A program made the position numbers and the translations under genes. Below are positions 38,549 to 52,997 of a stretch of 64,000 nt of DNA, piece after piece. Origin of the DNA: Aurelia coerulea (Eukaryota; Cnidaria; Scyphozoa; Semaeostomeae; Ulmaridae). The stretch's first letter is position 1; every line of letters begins with the position of its first letter. Where the stretch lies: assembly GCA_039566865.1 (NCBI GenBank), contig CM076949.1, forward strand, positions 14,981,501 through 15,045,500. The letters run 5' to 3'. The notes under the pieces are model-generated. The model was not told the origin of the DNA, made no database searches, and saw only the letters and a list, made by a program, of their open reading frames with translations.

Positions 38549-40536
38549 TCCTTGTTTGTTTATGCAGTAAAGCTAAAATGAGACTAAAGAAAAAACTAAT
38601 GTCTATCGTAATGTTTCAAAGAATGGTTGCTGCAGCACTAATAAAGTGCTATAAAAGAAATTACGGTAGAACTAAAGTTTCTAAAGAACGATGAGTGCAA
38701 TACTCTTTCTAATATAAATTGTAGCTACTAAAGTACGTTAATCCACACTTTTTGTGTTTATATTTTGTTTTCTTTGAGAAAATAAACATTTAATTAATCA
38801 ATGTTTGTTTATGCAGTAAAACTAAAATGAGTCTAAAGAAAAAACTAATGTCTACATTAATGTTTCCAAGAATGGTTTTTGCAGCACTAATATAATGATA
38901 TAAAAGAAGTTACTGGTAGAACTATAGTTTTTAAGAACAATAAGTGCAATACTCTTTCTAATATATATTGTAGCTACTAAAGTACGTTAATCCACACTTT
39001 CTGAGTTTATATTTTGTTTTCTTTGAGAAAATAAAAATTTAATTAATCAATGTTTGTTTATGCAGTAAAGATAAAATGAGACTAAAGAAGAAACTAATGT
39101 CTATGGTAATGTTTCCAAGAATGGTTGCTGCAGTACTAATAAAGTGCTATAAAAGAAGTTACGGTAAAACTAAAGTTTTAGAGAACCATGAGTGCAATAC
39201 TCTTTCTAATATAAACTGTATCTACTAAAGTACGTTAATTCACAGTTTTTGTGTTTATATTTTGTTTTCTTTGAGAAAATAAACATTTAATTAATCAATG
39301 TTTGTTTATGCAGTAAAGATAAAATGAAACTAAAGAAGAAACTAATGTCTATGGTAATGTTTCCAAGAATGGTTGCTGCAGTACTAATAAAGTGCTATAA
39401 AAGAGATTAATGGTAGAACTAAAGTTTTAAAGTACGATCAGTGCAATACACTTTCTAATATAAATTGTAGCTACTAAAGTACGTTAATCCACACTTTTGT
39501 GTTTATTTTTGTTTTTCTTTGAGAAAATAAACTTTTAATTTATCGATGTTTCTTTTATGCAGTAAAGCTAAAATGAGACTGCAGAAAAAACTAATGTCTA
39601 TAGTAATGTTTTCAAGAATGGTTGCTGCAGCACTAATAAAGTGCTATAAAAGAAATTGCTGGTAGAGAAAAGTTTCAAAGAACGATGAGGGCAATACTCT
39701 TTTATAATATAAATTGTAGCTACTAAAGTACGTTAATCCACACTTTCTTAGTTTATATTTTGTTTTCTTTGAGAAAATAAACACTTAATTAATCAATGTT
39801 CGTTTATGCAGTAAAACTAAAATGAGTCTAAAGAAAAACTAATGTCTATAGTAATGTTTTCAAGAATGGTTGCTGCAGCACTAATAAAGTGCTACAAAGA
39901 AATTACTGGTAGAACTAAAGTCTCAAAGAACGATGAGTGCAATACTCTTTATAATATAAATTGTAGCTACTAAAGTACGTTAATCCACACTTTCTGAGTT
40001 TATATTTTGTTTTCTTTGAGAAAATAAACATTTAATTAATCAATGTTTGTTTATGCAGTAAAACTAAAATGAGTCTAAAGAAAAAACTAATGTCTACATT
40101 AATGTTTCCAAGAATGGTTTTTGCAGCACTAATATAATGATATAAAAGAAGTTACTGGTAGAACTATAGTTTTTAAGAACAATAAGTGCAATACTCTTTC
40201 TAATATATATTGTAGCTACTAAAGTACGTTAATCCACACTTTCTGAGTTTATATTTTGTTTTCTTTGAGAAAATAAAAATTTAATTAATCAATGTTTGTT
40301 TATGCAGTAAAGATAAAATGAGACTAAAGAAGAAACTAATGTCTATGGTAATGTTTCCAAGAATGGTTGCTGCAGTACTAATAAAGTGCTATAAAAGAAG
40401 TTACGGTAAAACTAAAGTTTTAGAGAACCATGAGTGCAATACTCTTTCTAATAAAAATTGTAGCTACTAAAGAATGTTAATCCACACTTTCTGAGTTTAT
40501 ATTTTGTTTTCTTTGAGAAAATAAACATTTAATTAA

Positions 40537-40637
40537 TCAATACTCTTTATAATATAAATTGTAGCTACTAAAGTACGTTAATCCACACTTTCTGTGTTTA
40601 TTTTTGTTTTTGTTTGAGAAAATAAACATTTAATTAA
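40537..40637 (+). repeat. Truncated 101-bp satellite monomer, copy 4
   Basis: Same joint. It follows a monomer with CTTTCTAATAAAAATTG and AAAGAATGTTAATCC and precedes an AATCGATG-type monomer, so the flanks have been reshuffled relative to the other copies while the 101-bp unit has stayed intact. Confidence 0.9.
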
Positions 40638-41381
40638 TCGATGTTTGTTTATGCAGTAAAGCTAAAATAAGACTAAAGAAAAAACTAATCCCTATCGTAA
40701 TGTTTCAAAGAATGGTTGCTGCAGCATTAATAAAGTGCTATAAAAGAAATTACTGGTAGAACTAAAGTTTTAAAGAACGATCAGTGCAATACACTTTCTA
40801 ATATAAATTGTAGCTACTAAAGTACGTTAATCCACACTTTTGTGTTTATTTTTTTTTTGTTTGAGAAAATAAACATTTAATTAATCGATGTTTGTTTATG
40901 CAGTAAAACTAAAATGAGTCTAAAGAAAAAACTAATGTCTATAGTAATGTTTTCAAGAATGGTTGCTGCAGCACTAATAAAGTGCTATAAAAGAAATTAC
41001 TGGTAGAACTAAAGTTTCAAAGAACGATGAGGGCAATACTCTTTATAATATAAATTGTAGCTACTAAAGTACGTTAATCCACACTTTTGTGTTTATTTTT
41101 GTTTTTGTTTGAGAAAATAAACATTTAATTAATCCATGTTTGTTTATGCAGTAAAACTAAAATGAGTCTAAAGAAAAAACTAATGTCTATAGTAATGTTT
41201 TCAAGAATGGTTGCTGCAGCACTAATAAAGTGCTATAAAAGAAATTACTGGTAGAACTAAAGTTTCAAAGAACGATGAGGACAATACTCTTTATAATAAA
41301 AATTGTAGCTACTAAAGTATGTTAATCCACACTTTCTGAGTTTATATTTTGTTTTCTTTGAGAAAATAAACATTTAATTAA

Positions 41382-41482
41382 TCAATACTCTTTATAATAT
41401 ACATTGTAGCTACTAAAGTACGTTAATCCACACTTTCTGTGTTTATTTTTGTTTTTGTTTGAGAAAATAAACATTTAATTAA
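41382..41482 (+). repeat. Truncated 101-bp satellite monomer, copy 5
   Basis: Same joint, 845 bp after copy 4 (three full monomers plus one truncated one). It has ATACATTG where the others have ATAAATTG, and its right neighbour has the AATCCTTG change shared with copy 3. Confidence 0.9.
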
Positions 41483-44289
41483 TCCTTGTTTGTTTATGCA
41501 GTAAAGCTAAAATAAGACGAAAGAAAAAACTAATCCCTATCGTAATGTTTCAAAGAATGGTTGCTGCAGCACTAATAAAGTGCTATAAAAGAAATTACCG
41601 GTGGAACTTTTTCTAAAGAACGATGAGTGCAAGACTCTTTCTAATATAAATTGTATCTACTAAGTTACGTTAATCCACAGTTTTTGTGTTGATATTTTGT
41701 TTTCTTTGAGAAAATAAACATTTAATTAATCAATGTTTGTTTATGCAGTAAAACTAAAATGAGTCTAAAGAAAAAACTAATGTCTACATTAATGTTTCCA
41801 AGAATGGTTTTTGCAGCACTAATATAATGATATAAAAGAAGTTACTGGTAGAACTATAGTTTTTAAGAACAATAAGTGCAAAACTCTTTCTAATATATAT
41901 TGTAGCTACTAAAGTACGTTAATCCACACTTTCTGAGTTTATATTTTGTTTTCTTTGAGAAAATAAAAATTTAATTAATCAATGTTTGTTTATGCAGTAA
42001 AGATAAAATGAGACTAAAGAAGAAACTAATGTCTATGGTAATGTTTCCAAGAATGGTTGCTGCAGTACTAATAAAGTGCTATAAAAGAAGTTACGGTAAA
42101 ACTAAAGTTTTAGAGAACCATGAGTGCAATACTCTTTCTAATATAAACTGTATCTACTAAAGTACGTTAATTCACAGTTTCTCAGTTTATATTTTGTTTT
42201 CTTTGAGAAAATAAAAATTTAATTAATCAATGTTTGTTTATGCAGTAAAGATAAAATGAGACTAAAGAAGAAACTAATGTCTATGGTAATGTTTCCAAGA
42301 ATGGTTGCTGCAGTACTAATAAAGTGCTATAAAAGAGATTAATGGTAGAACTAAAGTTTTAAAGTACGATCAGTGCAATACACTTTCTAATATAAATTGT
42401 AGCTACTAAAGTACGTTAATCCACACTTTTGTGTTTATTTTTGTTTTTCTTTGAGAAAATAAACATTTAATTAATCAATGTTTGTTTATGCAGTAAAGCT
42501 AAAATGAGACTGCAGAAAAAACTAATGTCTATAGTAATGTTTTCAAGAATGGTTGCTGCAGCACTAATGAAGTGCTATAAAAGAATTTACTGGTAGAAAC
42601 TAAAGTTTCAAAGAACGATGAGGGCAATACTCTTTATAATATAAATTGTAGCTACTAAAGTACGTTAATCCACACTTTCTGAGTTTATATTTTGTTTTCT
42701 TTGAGAAAATAAACATTTAATTAATCAATGTTTGTTTATGCAGTAAAACTAAAATGAGTCTAAAGAAAAAACTAATGTCTATAGTAATGTTTTCAAGAAT
42801 GGTTGCTGCAGCACTAATAAAGTGCTATAAAAGAAATTACTGGTAGAACTAAAGTCTCAAAGAACGATGAGTGCAATACTCTTTCTAAAATATATTGTAG
42901 CTACTAAAGTACGTTAATCCACACTTTCTGAGTTTATATTTTGTTTTCTTTGAGAAAATAAACATTTAATTAATCAATGTTTGTTTATGCAGTAAAACTA
43001 AAATGAGTCTAAAGAAAAAACTAATGTCTACATTAATGTTTCCAAGAATGGTTTTTGCAGCACTAATATAATGATATAAAAGAAGTTACTGGTAGAACTA
43101 TAGTTTTTAAGAACAATAAGTGCAAAACTCTTTCTAATATATATTGTAGCTACTAAAGTACGTTAATCCACACTTTCTGAGTTTATATTTTGTTTTCTCT
43201 GAGAAAATAAAAATTTAATTAATCAATGTTTGTTTATGCAGTAAAGATAAAATGAGACTAAAGAAGAAACTAATGTCTATGGTAATGTTTCCAAGAATGG
43301 TTGCTGCAGTACTAATAAAGTGCTATAAAAGAAGTTACGGTAAAACTAAAGTTTTAGAGAACCATGAGTGCAATACTCTTTCTAATTTAAACTGTATCTA
43401 CTAAAGAACGTTAATTCACAGTTTCTCAGTTTATATTTTGTTTTCTTTGAGAAAATGAACATTTAATTAATCGATGTTTGTTTATGCAGTAAAGCTAAAA
43501 CGAAACTAAAGAAAAAACTAATGTTTATAGTAATGTTTCCAAAAATGGTTGCTGCAGTACTAATAAAGTGCTATAAAAGAGATTAATGGTAGAACTAAAG
43601 TTTTAAATATACGATCAGTGCAATACACTTTCTAATATAAATTGTAGCTACTAAAGTACGTTAATCCACAGTTTTGTGTTTATTTTTATTTTTGTTTGAG
43701 AAAATAAACTTTTAATTTATCGATGTTTCTTTTATGCAATAAAGCTAAAACAAGACTAAAGAAAAAACTAATGTTTATAGTAATGTTTCCAAAAATGGTT
43801 GCTGCAGTACTAATAAAGTGCTATAAAAGAAATTACTGGCAGAGCTAAAGTTTTAAAGGACGATCAGTGCAAAACACTTTCTAATATAAGTTGTAGCTAC
43901 GAAAGTATGTTAATCCACAGTTTTTTGTTTATTTTTGTTTTTGTTTGAGAAAATAAACTTTTAATTTATCGATGTTTCTTTTATGCAGTAAAGCTAAAAT
44001 GAGACTGCAGAAAAAACTAATGTCTATAGTAATGTTTTCAAGAATGGTTGCTGCAGTACTAATAAAGTGCTATAAAAGAAGTTACTGGCAGCACTAAAGT
44101 TTTAAAGGACGATCAGTGCAATACTCTTTGTAATATATATTGTAGCTACTAAAGTACGTTAATCCACAATTTCTGAGTTTATATTTTGTTTTCTTTGAGA
44201 AAATAAAAATTTAATTAATCAATGTTTGTTTATGCAGTAAAGATAAAATGAGACTAAAGAAGAAACTAATGTTTATAGTAATATTTCCA

Positions 44290-46040
44290 AAAATGGTTGC
44301 TGCAGTACTAATAAAGTGCTATAAAAGAGATTACTGGCAGAACTAAAGTTTTAAAGGACGATCAGTGCAATACACTTTCTAATATAAATTGTAGCTACTA
44401 AAGTACGTTAAACCACAGTTTTGTGTATATTTTTGTTTTTGTTTGAGAAAATAACCTGTTAATTGATCGATGTTTCTTTTATGCAGTAAAGCTAAAACAA
44501 GACTAAAGAAAAAACTAATGTTTATAGTAATGTTTCCAAAAATGGTTGCTGCAGTACTAATAAAGTGCTATAAAAGAGATTAATGGCAGAGCTAAAGTTT
44601 TAAAGGACGATCAGTGCAATAAACTTTCTAATATAAATTGTAGCTACTAAAGTATGTTAATCCACAGTTTTTTGTTTATTTTTGTTTTTGTTTGAGAAAA
44701 TAAACTTTTAATTTATCGATGTTTCTTTTATGCAGTAAAGCTAAAATGAGTCTAAAGAAAAAACAAATGTCTATAGTAATGTTTTCAAGAATGGTTGCTG
44801 CAGCACTAAAAAAGTGCTATAAAAGAAATTACTGGTAGAACTAAAGTTTCAAAGAACGATGAGGGCAATACTCTTTATAATATAAATTGCAGCTACTAAA
44901 GTACGTTAATCCACACTTTCTGAGTTTATATTTTGTTTTCTTTGAGAAAATAAACATTTAATTAATCAATGTTTGTTTATGCAGTAAAACTAAAATGAGT
45001 CTAAAGAAAAAACTAATGTCTATAGTAATGTTTTCAAGAATGGTTGCTGCAGCACTAATAAAGTGCTACAAAAGAAATTACTGGTAGAACTAAAGTCTCA
45101 AAGAACGATGAGTGCAATACTCTTTATAATATAAATTGTAGCTACTAAAGTACGTTAATCCACACTTTCTGTGTTCATATCTTGTTTTCTTAGAGAAAAT
45201 AAACATTTAATTAATCGATGTTTGTTTATGCAGTAAAGCTAAAATGAGACTAAAGAAGAAACTAATGCCTATCGTAATGTTTCAAAGAATGGTTGCTGCA
45301 GCACTAATAAAGTGCTATAAAAGAAATTACTGGTGGAACTTTTTCTAAAGAACGATGAGTGCAAGACTCTTTCTAATATAAATTGTATCTACTAAGTTAC
45401 GTTAATCCACACTTTTTGTGTTGATATTTTGTTTTCTTTATGAAAATAAACATTTTATTAATCGATGTTTGTTTATGCAGTAAAGCTAAAATTAGATGAA
45501 AGAAAAAACCATGTTTATAGTAATGTTTCCAAAAATGGTTGCTGCAGTACTAATAAAGTGCTATAAAAGAAGTTACTGGCAGCACTAAAGTTTTAAAGGA
45601 CGATCAGTGCAATACTCTTTATAATATAGATGTTAGCTACTAAAGTACGTTAATCCACACTTTCTGTGTTTATATTTTGTTTTCTTTGAGAAAATAAACA
45701 TTTAATTAATCGATGTTTGTTTATGCAGTAAAGCTAAATTGAGACTAAAGAAGAAAGTAATGTCTATGGTAATGTTTCCAAGAATGGTTGCTGCAGCACT
45801 AATATAGTGATATAAAAGAAGTTACAGTTAGAACTAAAGTTTTTAAGAAAGATGAGTGCAATACACTTTATAATATAAATTGTAGCTACTAAAGTACGTT
45901 AATCCACACTTTCTGAGTTTATATTTTGTTTTCTTTGAGAAAATAAACATTTAATTAATCGATGTTTGCTTCTGCAGTAAAGCTAAAATAAGACTAAAGA
46001 AAAAACTAATGTCTATAATAATGTTTCCAAGAATGGTTGC
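44290..46040 (+). repeat. Long duplication, left copy (partner at 51247-52997)
   Basis: Offset 6957 bp (about 28 monomers). Shared rare features include ATAACCTGTTAATTGATCG (44451 and 51408), the ATTAGATGAAAG monomer (45491 and 52448), CATATCTTGTTTTCTTAGAG and GTTACAGTTAG. Beyond 46040 the left copy has one extra monomer, after which matching resumes at 6708 bp (GCAGCAC at 46291 and 52999). A gain or loss of exactly one monomer is the signature of unequal exchange in register. Confidence 0.8.
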
Positions 46041-48379
46041 TGCAGCACTAATAAAATGCTATAAAAGAAGTTACTGGCAGAACTAAAGTTTTAAAGGACG
46101 AACAGTGCAATACTCTTTATACTATAAATTGTAGCTACTAAAGTACGTTAATCCACACTTTCTGAGTTTATATTTTGTTTTCTTTGAGAAAATAAACATT
46201 TAATTAATCGATGTTTGCTTCTGCAGTAAAGCTAAAATAAGACTAAAGAAAAAACTAATGTCTATAATAATGTTTCCAAGAATGGTTGCTGCAGCACTAA
46301 TAAAGTGCTATAAAAGAAATTACTGGCAGAACTAAAGTTTTAAAGGACGATCAGTGCAATACACTTTATAATATAAATTGTAGCTACTAAAGTACGTTAA
46401 TCCACACTTTTATGTTTATTTTCTTTTTTGTTTGAGAAAATAAACATTTAAATAATCCATGTTTGTTTATGCAGTAAAACTAAAATGAGTCTAAAGAAAA
46501 AATAAATGTCTATAGTAATGTTTTCAAGAATGGTTGCTGCAGCACTAAAAAAGTGCTATAAAAGAAATAACTGGTAGAACTAAAGTTTCAAAGAACGATG
46601 AGGGCAATACTCTTTATAATATAAATTGTAGCTACTAAAGTACGTTAATCCACATTTTTGTGTTTATTTTTGTTTTTGTTTGAGAAAATAAACATTTAAT
46701 TAATCCATGTTTGTTTATGCAGTAAAACTAAAATGAGTCTAAAGAAAAAATAAATGTCTATAGTAATGTTTCCAAGAATGGTTGCTGCAGCACTAATATA
46801 GTGATATAAAAGAAGTTACAGTTAGAACTAAAGTTTTTAAGAAAGATGAGTGCAATACACTTTATAATATAAATTGTAGCTACTAAAGTACGTTAATCCA
46901 CACTTTCTGAGTTTATATTTTGTTTTCTTTGAGAAAATAAACATTTAATTAATCGATGTTTGCTTCTGCAGTAAAGCTAAAATAAGACTAAAGAAAAAAC
47001 TAATGTCTATAATAATGTTTCCAAGAATGGTTGCTGCAGCACTAATAAAATGCTATAAAAGAAGTTACTGGCAGAACTAAAGTTTTAAAGGACGATCAGT
47101 GCAATACACTTTATAATATAAATTGTAGCTACTAAAGTACGTTAATCCACACTTTCTGAGTTTATATTTTGTTTTCTTTGAGAAAATAAACATTTAATTA
47201 ATCGATGTTTGCTTCTGCAGTAAAGCTAAAATAAGACTAAAGAAAAAACTAATGTCTATAATAATGTTTCCAAGAATGGTTGCTGCAGCACTAATAAAGT
47301 GCTATAAAAGAAATTACTGGCAGAACTAAAGTTTCAAAGGACGATCAGTGCAATACACTTTATAATATAAATTGTAGCTCCTAAAGTACGTTAATCCACA
47401 CTTTTATGTTTATTTTCTTTTTTGTTTGAGAAAATAAACATTTAAATAATCCATGTTTGTTTATGCAGTAAAACTAAAATGAGTCTAAAGAAAAAATAAA
47501 TGTCTATAGTAATGTTTTCAAGAATGGTTGCTGCAGCACTAAAAAAGTGCTATAAAAGAAATAACTGGTAGAACTAAAGTTTCAAAGAACGATGAGGGCA
47601 ATACTCTTTATAATATAAATTGTAGCTACTAAAGTACGTTAATCCACATTTTTGTGTTTATTTTTGTTTTTGTTTGAGAAAATAAACATTTAATTAATCC
47701 ATGTTTGTTTATGCAGTAAAACTAAAATGAGTCTAAAGAAAAAATAAATGTCTATAGTAATGTTTCCAAGAATGGTTGCTGCAGCACTAATATAGTGATA
47801 TAAAAGAAGTTACAGTTAGAACTAAAGTTTTTAAGAAAGATGAGTGCAATACACTTTATAATATAAATTGTAGCTACTAAAGTACGTTAATCCACACTTT
47901 CTGAGTTTATATTTTGTTTTCTTTGAGAAAATAAACATTTAATTAATCGATGTTTGCTTCTGCAGTAAAGCTAAAATAAGACTAAAGAAAAAACTAATGT
48001 CTATAATAATGTTTCCAAGAATGGTTGCTGCAGCACTAATAAAGTGCTATAAAAGAAATTACTGGCAGAACTAAAGTTTTAAAGGACGATCAGTGCAATA
48101 CACTTTATAATATAAATTGTAGCTACTAAAGTACGTTAATCCACACTTTTATGTTTATTTTCTTTTTTGTTTGAGAAAATAAACATTTAAATAATCCATG
48201 TTTGTTTATGCAGTAAAACTAAAATGAGTCTAAAGAAAAAATAAATGTCTATAGTAATGTTTTCAAGAATGGTTGCTGCAGCACTAAAAAAGTGCTATAA
48301 AAGAAATAACTGGTAGAACTAAAATTTCAAAGAACGATGAGGGCAATACTCTTTATAATATAAATTGTAGCTACTAAAG

Positions 48380-51240
48380 TACGTTAATCCACACTTTCTG
48401 TGTTTATGTTTTGTTTTCTTTGAGAAAATAAACATTTGATAAATCAATGTTTGTTTATGCAGTAAAGCTAAATTGAGACTAAAGAAGAAAGTAATCTCTA
48501 TGGTAATGTTTCCAAGAATGGTTGCTGCAGCACTAATATAGTGATATAAAAGAAGTTACAGGTAGAACTAAAGTTTTTAAGAAAGATGAGTGCAATTCTT
48601 TTTATAATATAAATTGTAGTTACTAAAGTACGTTAATCCACACTTTCTGAGTTTATATTTTGTTTTCTTGGAGAAAATAAACATTTAATTAATCGATGTT
48701 TGCTTCTGCAGTAAAGCTAAAATAAGACTAAAGAAAAAACTAATGTCTATAATAATGTTTCCAAGAATGGTTGCTGCAGCACTAATAAAGTGCTATAAAA
48801 GAAATTACTGGTAGAACTAAAGTTTTAAAGAACAACGAGTGCAATACTCTTTCTAATATAAATTGTATCTACTAAGTTACGTTAATCCACACTTTTTGTG
48901 TTGATTTTTTGTTTTCTTTATGAAAATAAACATTTTATTAATCGATTTTTGCTTATGCAGTAAAGCTAAAATGAGATTAAAGTAAAAACTAATGTTTATA
49001 GTAATGTTTCCAAACATGGTTGCTGCAGTACTAATAAAGTGCTATAAAAGAAATTACTGGCAGAACTAAAGTTTTAAAGGACGATCAGTGCAATACACTT
49101 TATAATATAAATTGTAGCTACTAAAGTACGTTAATCCACACTTTTGTGTTTATATTTTGTTTTTTTGAGAAAATAAACATTTAATTAATCGATGTTTGTT
49201 TATGCAGTAAAGCTAAAACGAGACTAAAGAAAAAACTAATGTTTATAGTAATGTTTCCAAGAATGGTTGCTGCAGCACAAATAAAGTGCTATAAAAGAAG
49301 TTACTGGCAGAACTAAAGTTTCAAAGAACGATGAGTGCAATACTCTTTATAATATAAATTGTAGCTACTAAAGTACGTTAATCCACACATTCTGTGATTA
49401 TATTTTGTTTTCTTTGAGAAAATAAACATTTAATTAATTAATGTTTGTTTATGCAGTAAAGCTAAAATGAGACTAAAGAAAAAACTAATGTCTATATTAA
49501 TGTTTCCAAGAATGGTTGCTGCAGCACTGATATAGTGATATAAGAGAAGTTACTAGTAGAACTAAATTTTCAAAGAACGATGAGTGCAATACTCTATATA
49601 ATATAAATTGTAGCTACTAAAGTACGTTAATCCACACTTTTGTGTTTATTTTCTTTTTTGTTTGAGAAAATAAACATTTAAATAATCCATGTTTGTTTAT
49701 GCAGTAAAACTAAAATGAGTCTAAAGAAAAAACAAATGTCTATAATAATGTTTTCAAGAAAGGTTGCTGCAGCACTAAAAAAGTGCTATAAAAGAAATTA
49801 CTGGTAGAACTAAAGTTTCAAAGAACGATGAGGGCAATACTCTTTATAATATAAATTGTAGCTACTAAAGTACGTTAATCCACATTTTTGTGTTTATATT
49901 TTGTTTTTTTGAGAAAATAAACATTTAATTAATCGATGTTTGCTTATGCAGTAAAGCTATCACGAGACTAAAGAAAAAACTAATGTTTATAATAATGTTT
50001 CCAAGAATGGTTGCTGCAGCACAAATAAAGTGCTATAAAAGAAGTTACTGGCAGAACTAAAGTTTTAAAGGACGATCAGTGCAATACACTTTCTAATATA
50101 AATTGTAGCTACTAAAGTATGTTAATCCACACTTTTTGTGTTGATATTTTGTTTTCTTTATGAAAATAAACATTTTATTAATCGATTTTTGCTTATGCAG
50201 TAAAGCTAAAATGAGATTAAAGTAAAAACTAATGTTTATAGTAATGTTTCCAAAAATGGTTGCTGCAGTACTAATAAAGTGCTATAAAAGAAATTACTGG
50301 CAGAACTAAAGTTTTAAAGGACGATCAGTGCAATACACTTTATAATATAAATTGTAGCTACTAAAGTACGTTAATCCACACTTTTGTGTTTATTTTCTTT
50401 TTTGTTTGAGAAAATAAACATTTAAATAATCCATGTTTGTTTATGCAGTAAAACTAAAATGAGTCTAAAGAAAAAACAAATGTCTATAATAATGTTTTCA
50501 AGAATGGTTGCTGCAGCACTAAAAAAGTGCTATAAAAGAAATTACTGGTAGAACTAAAGTTTCAAAGAACGATGAGGGCAATACTCTTTATGATATAAAT
50601 TGTAGCTACTAAAGTACGTTAATCCACATTTTTGTGTTTATTTTTGTTTTTGTTTGAGAAAATAAACATTTAATTAATCCATGTTTGTTTATGCAGTAAG
50701 ACTAAAATGAGTCTAAAGAAAAAAGTAATGTCTATAGTAATGTTTTCAAGAATGGTTGCTGCAGCACTAACAATGTGCTATAAAAGAAATTACTGGTAAA
50801 ACTAAAGTTTCAAAGAAAGATGAGGACAATACTCTTTATAATATAAATTGTAGCTACTAAAGTACGTTAATCCACACTTTCTGTGTTTATGTTTTGTTTT
50901 CTTTGAGAAAATAAACATTTGATAAATCAATGTTTGTTTATGCAGTAAAGCTAAATTGAGACTAAAGAAGAAAGTAATGTCTATGGTAATGTTTCCAAGA
51001 ATGGTTGCTGCAGCACTAATATAGTGATATAAAAGAAGTTACAGGTAGAACTAAAGTTTTTAAGAAAGATGAGTGCAATTCTTTTTATAATATAAATTGT
51101 AGCTACTAAAGTACGTTAATCCACACTTTCTGAGTTTATATTTTGTTTTCTTGGAGAAAATAAACATTTAATTAATCGATGTTTGCTTCTGCAGTAAAGC
51201 TAAAATAAGACTAAAGAAAAAACTAATGTCTATAATAATG
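48380..51240 (+). repeat. Long duplication, left copy (partner at 57822-60682)
   Basis: Offset 9442-9443 bp (about 38 monomers). Markers are AGAACAACGA (48829 and 58272), the GCAGCACTGATATAG plus TAAGAGAAG monomer (49521 and 58963), TTCAAGAAAGGTTGC and AGCTATCACGAG, and GATAAATC at 50921 and 60363. Near 50.02 kb against 59.46 kb a ~100-bp patch differs by clustered changes (GCACAAATAAAG versus GTACTAATAAAG and what follows), as expected for conversion. Edges are approximate. Confidence 0.75.
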
Positions 51241-51246
51241 TTTCCA

Positions 51247-52997
51247 AAAATGGTTGCTGCAGTACTAATAAAGTGCTATAAAAGAGATTACTGGCAGAAC
51301 TAAAGTTTTAAAGGACGATCAGTGCAATACACTTTCTAATATAAATTGTAGCTACTAAAGTACGTTAAACCACAGTTTTGTGTATATTTTTGTTTTTGTT
51401 TGAGAAAATAACCTGTTAATTGATCGATGTTTCTTTTATGCAGTAAAGCTAAAACAAGACTAAAGAAAAAACTAATGTTTATAGTAATGTTTCCAAAAAT
51501 GGTTGCTGCAGTACTAATAAAGTGCTATAAAAGAGATTAATGGCAGAGCTAAAGTTTTAAAGGACGATCAGTGCAATAAACTTTCTAATATAAATTGTAG
51601 CTACTAAAGTATGTTAATCCACAGTTTTTTGTTTATTTTTGTTTTTGTTTGAGAAAATAAACTTTTAATTTATCGATGTTTCTTTTATGCAGTAAAGCTA
51701 AAATGAGTCTAAAGAAAAAACAAATGTCTATAGTAATGTTTTCAAGAATGGTTGCTGCAGCACTAAAAAAGTGCTATAAAAGAAATTACTGGTAGAACTA
51801 AAGTTTCAAAGAACGATGAGGGCAATACTCTTTATAATATAAATTGCAGCTACTAAAGTACGTTAATCCACACTTTCTGAGTTTATATTTTGTTTTCTTT
51901 GAGAAAATAAACATTTAATTAATCAATGTTTGTTTATGCAGTAAAACTAAAATGAGTCTAAAGAAAAAACTAATGTCTATAGTAATGTTTTCAAGAATGG
52001 TTGCTGCAGCACTAATAAAGTGCTACAAAAGAAATTACTGGTAGAACTAAAGTCTCAAAGAACGATGAGTGCAATACTCTTTATAATATAAATTGTAGCT
52101 ACTAAAGTACGTTAATCCACACTTTCTGTGTTCATATCTTGTTTTCTTAGAGAAAATAAACATTTAATTAATCGATGTTTGTTTATGCAGTAAAGCTAAA
52201 ATGAGACTAAAGAAGAAACTAATGCCTATCGTAATGTTTCAAAGAATGGTTGCTGCAGCACTAATAAAGTGCTATAAAAGAAATTACTGGTGGAACTTTT
52301 TCTAAAGAACGATGAGTGCAAGACTCTTTCTAATATAAATTGTATCTACTAAGTTACGTTAATCCACACTTTTTGTGTTGATATTTTGTTTTCTTTATGA
52401 AAATAAACATTTTATTAATCGATGTTTGTTTATGCAGTAAAGCTAAAATTAGATGAAAGAAAAAACCATGTTTATAGTAATGTTTCCAAAAATGGTTGCT
52501 GCAGTACTAATAAAGTGCTATAAAAGAAGTTACTGGCAGCACTAAAGTTTTAAAGGACGATCAGTGCAATACTCTTTATAATATAGATGTTAGCTACTAA
52601 AGTATGTTAATCCACACTTTCTGTGTTTATATTTTGTTTTCTTTGAGAAAATAAACATTTTATTAATCGATTTTTGTTTATGCAGTAAAGCTAAATTGAG
52701 ACTAAAGAAGAAAGTAATGTCTATGGTAATGTTTCCAAGAATGGTTGCTGCAGCACTAATATAGTGATATAAAAGAAGTTACAGTTAGAACTAAAGTTTT
52801 TAAGAAAGATGAGTGCAATACACTTTATAATATAAATTGTAGCTACTAAAGTACGTTAATCCACACTTTCTGAGTTTATATTTTGTTTTCTTTGAGAAAA
52901 TAAACATTTAATTAATCGATGTTTGCTTCTGCAGTAAAGCTAAAATAAGACTAAAGAAAAAACTAATGTCTATAATAATGTTTCCAAGAATGGTTGC
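51247..52997 (+). repeat. Long duplication, right copy (partner at 44290-46040)
   Basis: Carries the same series of rare variants as the left copy with few differences: AAGTATGTTAATCC at 52600 for AAGTACG at 45644, and TTTTATTAATCGATTTTTG near 52670 for TTTAATTAATCGATGTTTG. The differences are themselves variants found elsewhere in the array, which suggests short gene-conversion tracts more than point mutation. Confidence 0.8.

Larger units (their letters stand above)
22479..44240 (+). repeat. Satellite block C: TCTACATTAATG subfamily and truncated monomers
   Basis: A subfamily with TGTCTACATTAATG, GGTTTTTGCAGC and TATAATGATATAAAAG appears in block C near 23.56, 27.69, 36.76, 38.86, 40.10, 41.79 and 43.03 kb. 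Other variants characteristic of the block are GGTGGAACTTTTTC, AAGTTCTAAAGAACG, TTACGGTAAAAC and the 101-bp truncated monomers. The ~1-kb segment 23.3-24.3 kb recurs at 27.4-28.4 kb (TTGAGAAGAT at 23731 and 27857, offset 4126 bp), and the same marker is at 36934. Border positions are approximate. The non-satellite insertion at 24313 lies inside. Confidence 0.75.
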
